A stretch of DNA of 64,000 nucleotides, from NCBI GenBank assembly GCA_006538405.1, contig BJKQ01000003.1, positions 1,488,001 to 1,552,000 of the forward strand, given 5' to 3'. Below are positions 57,530-64,000 of this stretch, one piece after another; position 1 is the first letter of the stretch; each line of letters starts with the position of its first letter. The position numbers were made by a program, and so were the translations under genes. The notes beneath the pieces were generated by a model, which searched no databases, had not been told where the DNA came from, and saw only the letters and a program-made list of their open reading frames with translations. The DNA is from Hansfordia pulvinata. Its lineage: Eukaryota > Ascomycota > Sordariomycetes > Xylariales.

Positions 57530-60346
57530 GACAGTCCGTGGTCATCTCAGCCGACAGGTGCAGACTGGCTCATTTTCGAGAAGCAGTCGAGACGGGTCAG
57601 TGCAGAGGGAAGTGCGAGAGCGCGTATGTGCCAGATATAATGGATTCCACATTTGCGGTGGATAGCGGACCCGGACGAGAAGACCAGGTAGAAGGAACGG
57701 GTGGGCGGCGGGTGGGTAGTTCACACGAGGGGACTGAGTGGGACACGGGATGGCCTCAAGGCTCTGCCGTTCACGTTACTCGCGGATCCCGACAGACGGC
57801 CACTGCGAATGGGACAAGGTATGGGCTGGGGCTGGGTCTTGTGCAACTGCGCAGTCACCAGTGTTGGTCGCATGCTTGCAGCTGTTTTATGGGTTTGAGT
57901 AAGGATCGTCTCTGCAGCGAGGACGAGATGAGCCAACTCGGACAGCGATCCCCGTCCGAGCAAGGCTATCAGTGCTTGCTTGCTTTGAGTCATGTTCGTG
58001 CCTGTCTGCCGTGATTGTGGCCGTTGCTGTGCTCGTGCTGATCGTTGCGCCACCTCTCAGATGCAGCAGCAGCGGCATCATCCACATCAACGACAGCAGA
58101 ACCCACGACCAAACGGGCTTGGGGGGAGAGGCGACAGCGCCGGGAGCCACTCGGTGGGCGAGGGTCCATCGATCAATACCACACAGTGGGCAGACAGCAG
58201 CAAGCATCGACCCGGCAGTCTGGTTCAAGAGACATGAGCTAGCGGAGGGTGGCCAATAACGGCGGCCGCTGCGAACCAACGCGTCTACAGGAGGCGTGTT
58301 AGTGGTCAGCACCAGGGTCGGGCCCACGCGGTGCTGCGGCGGCATCGATGGCTAAGGCAGGTCTGCCGCGCGATGGGGGCGCGGCAGGCGGGGCCAGCAG
58401 GGCCAGCGAGGTCGTAGACACACTGTCCTATCGCGGGCGGTCCGGGTGCTGCACTGTATCCGTTGGAGGCGCGGGACGGGGTGCGCGGCGCCATGCTGCA
58501 TTGTGGAGCTCGTTATCTGGCTCTGGCCGAGGGAAAGAGCTTGGGCGACGTGACCGGTCACACGATGACCGGGGTAGCAGCACCAAGCTTTCCAGTCCCA
58601 GTGGTGCCAGTGCGCCCTCGAGCCCGCCCCTGCCAGCCTGGCCGCGCCTCCCTGATCCCTGCGCTCCTTGTGTGATGGAGGAGAGGCGCCGCGTTTGCGT
58701 GACCGGGAGGCCAGGTTTGCTCGAGATGCTGTCGATGCGGGCAGGACGGAGGGTGGTGCGTTGGGTTGTCTTGGGTGCGGGGGCAGGCCGTGAATCCACA
58801 ACATCTGCCGATCGGCCATCTGGCGAGTAGAGTCGCATACTCGTACAGACATGTCGGCGACTAACACATGACGGCGACAAGCGTGCCTTGGCTAGCCTTG
58901 GCGGAGCGGGAACGGATGAAGAAAACATGGTGAGAAGACAGGATGTGATGGTTTGGCGAACGGGTGGGAGAGGCAGACTGTGCGGTCCAATCCCGTCCAT
59001 GTGAAGTGAGGGAGTGAGAGGGTGGATGTGGGATGAGGATCCGGCCCGGGACTGCCACAACTGCCTGCCTGCCTTACAAGTTCCCAACGGCCGACCTTGA
59101 GCTGTTATTCGTAGAGAAACGCAGCTGCCTCCTGCGAGTCCTCGTTCTTTCCCACTATCCCGGCCCATCTGATGAGGTGATGGGAAGATACTTCACGTAG
59201 TAGGCACGAGTACAACCTACATGTAGCAAGATAACTCGCTTCAGGTAGGTACCGGGCCGGTACAGCAACCTCCTTTAATGGAAGGGTCTGTGAGCCAAGC
59301 CCTGTGGCCGCCCGAGGTGTCGTGCCGGCTTTCACCCTCTAGTGATAGATACCTGTAATGATAAACCATTTTCTTTAGAAGTATATGCGTATAGGGCAGA
59401 CGGGACCAATGCAGATGGCCAGAGGTATGTTGGGTCAAGTACGAGTATCAGAGCCCGGGATTATCGTGGTCGTGGTCTGCTCCATTTACTACTATCAACG
59501 ACGACTAATTCGCTCGGGCCGTGCCCTATCGTTAGCCGCTTCCCTAGTCGCTCACGGCCTGCCCCTCCACGCGTAGGGATGAATTGGAGAGCTTTCATTG
59601 CCTTCTCGTGCTGGCTTGGGAGGGCTCTCGAGTCAGGTCCGGTTGAGGTGCCCGGCTGCAGATGGCGGCGGTAGCCGTACCCGGGACCCATTTTCGTGTG
59701 CTCAACGCTGCAGAAGGAGATGAACCCAGTCGGCCCCTCTTTCGTCTTTCCCCTTTTCTCTCGAGGATAAGAGTCAATACGGACACTTGGACTTGGATGA
59801 TCTATTTCACTATGCCGTTGGGGGGTTTCCGTTCTCGATTTCGTGACCGAGTTGACATGTGAAAGTCCGGAGCACTGAGACTTATTAATCACGCAGATAT
59901 GTGCATAACCTCGACCGTTGCGATTAATAACATAATGTGCCAGAGTTGACATCTTGATGCCCGCGTCTGTTTTTGTGCATTTGCCCCATTTGGTATAGAC
60001 CCTACATCAATGTACTCGTAGTGGACCTCAAGTCAACTGCACTCGAATCACCTCGCTAGCCGCATCGTCGCCAGCACATGGGTGATCGCGCCAGTTCCAA
60101 CTGGGTTAGTCAAGCCGGCAAAGGGATGCCCACGAAGCGTCATGCGCCCCGGAGCCCTTCACTGCCGCCACGGCAATCACTCGCACCTCCCAGTGCCGCC
60201 GCCGCCACGAGCACGAACCCTCGCGCGCGCGCATTGATTCCGAGTTCGAGCATTACGAGCATGGTGACTCTGATGGACTAACTCAGACGCGGCACTTGCG
60301 ATACCTCCATGTCCACCACCGCTCCCAGCCGCCCGCTGCCCCCGCC
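57530..60346. other. Intergenic region, no gene supported
   Basis: Nearly 2.8 kb lie between the RTA1-type and lipase genes, which are divergent. TACTCGTA-type motifs occur at 58838, 59440 and 60013. A short A/T-rich patch lies at 59880-59940. No gene is supported. Confidence 0.5.
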
Positions 60347-61680
60347 ATGCGTCTGCATGCCGTCGCCTCGCGACACCGCCGCCGCGCGCCCCTGACCCTG
60401 ACCCTGACCGCGCCTCTCGCCACCAGGCCACCTGCCGCCGTCACCCGCCCTTCGCCCGGACCGCCGTCTGCCTTGCTCCGCCCGGCACGCCGCCCACTGG
60501 CCGCAGTCAAGACTCCGGCTCGCAGCAGCGGCAGCAGCGGCAGCCGCTTCTTCTCGAGCGGCCACGGCCACGGCCCCGGCGATCCTCGCCTCGACCAGTT
60601 CGGGAGACAACTGCACGACGAGTATGCCCGCATCAGGGAACACTACGGTACGGTACACCCTCTCCGCATTGCCACATCATGCCCCGTCCCCAGCCCAAGC
60701 CGATTGTGAACGAGTATCGTGTGTCGCAGACAGAGTGGGGAAGAGTCAAGACGGCGATGGAGTGAAAACAGAGGGGATGGAGGGGCAGGAGTCATCCGCC
60801 CAGGAACCCCCTCCCCCTCTTCCCCTCAGACCAACCCGCAGCTAACAAACGGACAGCCACCCCAAAGAACCCGGTCGTGCTGGCACACGGCCTGCTAGGC
60901 TTCTCCGAGCTGCAGGTCGCCGGGGGCTGGCTCCCCGCCGTCTACTACTGGCACGGCATCAGCAACGCCCTGGCCGCCAACGGGATCGAGGTCATCACCG
61001 CCTCGGTCCCGCCCTCGGGCACCATCGAGCAGCGCGCCGAGAAGCTCGCCGCCGACATAGCCCGCGCCGCCCGCGGCAGGGAGGTTAACGTCGTCGCCCA
61101 CAGCATGGGCGGGCTCGACGCCCGGCACATGATCTCCCACCTGCTGCGGCGCCAGAGGGCTGGTCCCGGCCCCGGCGGTGACGGCAGTGCCAGCGGGAGC
61201 GGCAGTGGGAGCGGCAGCGGCGCCGCCGCCGACTTCTCCGTCGCCTCGCTCGTGACCGTCGCCTCGCCGCACCAGGGCAGCGCCTTCGCCGACTACATGC
61301 TCGACCAGATCGGCGACGAGTACCTGCCCAGCGTCTACAAGTTCGTCGAGGGCGTCGGCCTCGACACGGGCGCCTTCAAGCAGCTGAGCCGCCGCTACAT
61401 GGCCGAGCGCTTCAACCCGGCCAACCCCGACCGCCCCGGCGTCGCCTACTTCTCCTACGGCGCCGCCACTGAGCTCCCCTCGGTTCTAAGCCCCTTCCGC
61501 GTGTCGCACAGGATCGTCGCCGAGGCCGAGGGCGCCAACGACGGGCTTGTCAGCGCCGCCAGCTCGCGCTGGGGCGACTACCAGGGCACTCTCGTCGGCG
61601 TCAGCCACCTCGACCTCATCAACTGGACCAACCGCCTCAAGTGGACACTTCGTAGCTGGACGGGCCAGGGGCCCTCGTGA
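60347..61680 (+). CDS. TGL2: Triacylglycerol lipase, Tgl2-like, mitochondrial
   Basis: Exons 60347-60647 and 60857-61680 give 374 residues; the 209-nt intron has a GCTAAC branch point. The start MRLHAVASRHRRRAP leads an Arg/Pro/Ala-rich stretch of about 60 residues free of acids, as in a mitochondrial presequence. The alpha/beta-hydrolase core begins VVLAHGLLGFSEL; the nucleophile is Ser183 in VVAHSMGGLDARH, and likely partners are Asp329 (GANDGLVS) and His351 (VSHLDLINW). FVEGVGLDTGAFKQLSRRYM and WGDYQGTLVGVSHLDLIN match the Tgl2 group, which hydrolyses tri- and diacylglycerols in mitochondria. A Gly/Ser-rich insertion follows HLLRRQRAG. An ATG at 60309 is out of frame, so 60347 was chosen. 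Confidence 0.88.
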
Positions 61681-62568
61681 GTCTTTTCTTTTCATTCCTC
61701 TACGCCACCGCTTCGCTCTCGGACGAATCTGCCTGCCTGCCCCTTCGCCCCCCCTTCTTGCTGACTTGTGCGTAGATTCAACGCTGTAGCTTTCTACCTT
61801 GACATAACAGACATGCTCGCAAAGAAGGGTTTCTGAGCGGGGTCGTGTGATTGTCTACCCTGATGCAGCATGTCAGATAGTTTGGAGCTCTTAGCTCTGT
61901 CGCCCGTCCCAGACCTGCGGCACTACGTCGTGCCATAGGCCGACGCCGGAGACCGCGACGGTGATTCGAGCATGCGGCGCGAATGCGAGATACCCGGCAT
62001 GACCAGGCCTTTGCGAAGCCGCACAATGGCGCCCAATCGGCGAACATGTGGAGGAATTTTTAATAAGTAATGACGTTCGAGTTTGCTCGCTTTTAGTGAT
62101 CTCCATCAAGAGTATTCAGTGATTGACAAGCACGCCTGACTGGGGTAAATGCCCTTGTTGCCATTGCACAGCCCAGGGCTACAAGGAAGAGAAGAGAGTA
62201 GCACCGGAGGCTAGTCCATCATCGGCACCTGTGTGATGATTCACACTGGACAGCCAATGGCCGAATGATCGACAGAGAGGCAGGCCGCCAAGGCATCTTG
62301 CACAGCGGCGACATGGTTCGATCTTTATTTGCTGGGCTCGGGAAATCCCCAGCCGGGGACAGGGCCTTAAACATACACATCTAGTCGGTGAATCAAGGCA
62401 TGAATGGCTCATAAGAATAGAGGCAATCGTGAGATTCGCCCTAAAAGCAAGACGTAGCAATGTCTCGGCAGGAGTGAAAAAGAAAAAGAAGGGAATTTCG
62501 TGGTATTGTTCATAGTTGAAGTCGGCAAAAAAGTAAGGTATAATGGAGGACTCAAACCTCCACTGCGA
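61681..62568. other. Intergenic region between lipase and tRNA gene
   Basis: No gene is supported. A plus-strand A6 at 62527-62532 (T6 on the tRNA strand) would terminate RNA polymerase III about 37 nt past the tRNA. Confidence 0.55.
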
Positions 62569-62640
62569 TGGACTCGCGGGGAATCGAACCCCGGACCACT
62601 CCCATGCTAAGGGAGTATTATACCACTAAACCACAAGCCC
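62569..62640 (-). tRNA. tRNA-Ala (anticodon AGC)
   Basis: The minus strand folds as a complete tRNA of 72 nt without an intron. The acceptor arm GGGCTTG pairs with CGAGTCC, including G-U pairs. The D-arm holds TGGTTTAGTGGTATAA. The anticodon stem CTCCC/GGGAG closes the loop TTAGCAT with anticodon AGC, and the T-arm CCGGG-TTCGAAT-CCCCG carries the B box. The first A is read as inosine in mature eukaryotic tRNA-Ala. CCA is not encoded, as usual for nuclear genes. Confidence 0.93.
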
Positions 62641-64000
62641 GAGATGGTTGGTTGTTGTTGGAGGATCGCCCGCTCATGAGTGTCTATAGCGCCTGCGCTG
62701 ATCAAGCGCGGCCTCTGGTCAACGCTTGCTTAACCCCCTCACGTTGACAGCGCACTCGGCTCGCCACAGCTTCTCGTCTCGCGGCTGTGAGTACCTAACA
62801 TGAGCGCAGAGAATCTGCCCGTGAACGCCTCTTACGCCGCCCCGCGGCGGGCGCGCCCTGGCAGCAGACGTACAAGTACTCGTACGCGCACACGCGGGCA
62901 GTTCCGCCACGGTCGCCCGACGACGCCTCCCCCACCTGGTATCTGTGTCGCGTAGTAGCAGAATTCCAGGCCGCCTTTTCCACCGCGGACCATGCGGCGC
63001 AGAGCGTCCTGATCGCAAGCGCCTATCTGTGTCTTCACGAGGCCAGGCCGCATGGACACGCGCGAGCCACCCACCCTGTCCGCGAACCCGTCCCCAGTCT
63101 GTGGGCGCGCCGAGGGCTGACAGCCCTTTTCTCTCCCGGGGCCCCCGCCGTTGTCACGCCTGCCTCCTGCTGCATCCATGCGTGTGGCGTCCGTCGCATG
63201 GGCCGGCGGGAGCAGCCCGGGAGGGCCAGCACCGAGCGCGTGTGTGTGAGAGGCTGCTGACGGGCGGCGGTATGGGGTCGAAGAGGGCTTTTCCCGTGCT
63301 TTGGTCGACCGGCGTTCTAGATCGTGGCCTTTTCGTTCCCTGGTTCCCTGTCTCTATTCCTCCTTTCGCCTCTTTCCCTCTCTCTCTCTTCCGCAGACGA
63401 CACGTCGCAATGCCGACGGCTTCCAGTCGACCCACTCGGCTCCCTCCTCTCCAGTCCTCAGGTTGCACTGCATCGGCATTGCGGCCCTTCCTTCTTGTTC
63501 CATGGCATTCCGGGATTTCGAGAAAAGTCCGGCAGGCTGACAGGGCAACGATGACAGCGTATACAGGCGCGAGGGGGGGGGGGGGGGGGGCAAGTATAGC
63601 CCCGCGTGCTCCGAGCTTCACTTGTGCCCGGCCTGCTCGAAAGTCAGGTGGCCTTTTCTGTCAGCATTTCGGGAGCGATGAGTGCCTATCAGTCCCCAAA
63701 AGTCGCTGCTCAGCAACATATTCATCGCATCCCACCAGAAACCCGGCTGCGGCGAGATCATCACGAATGGGCTTGATCACGCCTTGACGTTCAACGTTAC
63801 CCGCGAGCGAAGCACGCTAACGATTCGTGCCATCGAGAGAGGGTCATGAGTGTGAGAACTGCCCTGGGCTTCTTTGCCCGACCCCCATTCTCGGCAGACT
63901 ATAAGCCACTCTGGACTTGAGCCATCTCGGCTTTTGAAGGCTGCCAAATGTCAGGCGGGCGCCTCAGGGCAGACTGTCCAGTCATCCGGCCACCACTCGC
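62641..64000. other. Right-end intergenic region
   Basis: No gene is supported to the window edge. One TACTCGTA copy lies at 62877 and a G18 run at 63573-63590, with a CT-rich stretch near 63340-63400. Confidence 0.5.

Noticed and set aside
60309..60346. Upstream ATG near the lipase start
   Set aside because: Out of frame with the hydrolase domain; kept only as a possible upstream start.
1..64000. Secondary-metabolite cluster around the LaeA-like gene or the monooxygenase
   Set aside because: No polyketide synthase, NRPS, terpene synthase or related backbone gene is present, and the neighbours are housekeeping genes.

Overview
The window is nuclear DNA from a filamentous ascomycete (Pezizomycotina), most likely a Sordariomycete. 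Nearly every gene is split by short introns (about 50-220 nt) with GTRNGT-like donors, CTAAY or CTGAC branch points and YAG acceptors. The genes are GC-rich, and the gene set is typical of the group: an acetate regulator of the FacB/ACU-15 type, a LaeA-like methyltransferase, RTA1, a small secreted cysteine-rich protein, CCZ1 and GPI11. The species cannot be named from sequence alone. Exon coordinates below come from reading splice signals and joining frames by hand; nothing was checked against transcripts or databases.

Layout. 0-7 kb: the tail of a CCHC zinc-knuckle gene, AIP1 (+), ALG13 (-) and mitoribosomal mS35 (+); ALG13 and mS35 are divergent. 7-11.3 kb: no convincing gene. 11.3-17 kb: PMP3, translin and GPI11, all on +. 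17.3-22.7 kb: an FAD monooxygenase (-) divergent from a Dal5-type MFS permease (+), a possible uptake/oxidation pair. 24-30.8 kb: the FacB/ACU-15 regulator and a SET-domain methyltransferase, both on -. 33-36 kb: an Ygr210c-type GTPase and a small secreted protein, both on +. 40.4-48.4 kb: a large ankyrin-repeat protein (+), a prolyl-4-hydroxylase-like 2OG oxygenase (-) and CCZ1 (-). 53.4-57.5 kb: a ten-exon LaeA-like methyltransferase (+) and an RTA1-type membrane protein (-), convergent. 60.3-62.6 kb: a Tgl2-like lipase (+) and a tRNA-Ala(AGC) gene (-).

Most genes are housekeeping genes of unrelated pathways (actin turnover, N-glycosylation, mitochondrial translation, GPI anchors, endolysosomal fusion). 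The window is not a biosynthetic cluster and I see no intact transposon. The accessory content is the monooxygenase/permease pair, the secreted protein and the ankyrin protein.

The strongest unexplained signal is a short motif, TACTCGTA or its complement TACGAGTA. I counted about 32 copies, all between genes and none in a coding exon, where about two would be expected by chance. Other points are a 10-nt microexon between the G1 and G2 motifs of the GTPase, a 13-nt microexon in the SAM-binding motif of the LaeA-like gene, a 206-nt homopurine tract inside the monooxygenase exon, a roughly 93-residue super-repeat in the ankyrin protein, and two genes (ALG13 and the monooxygenase) that each appear to lack one base.
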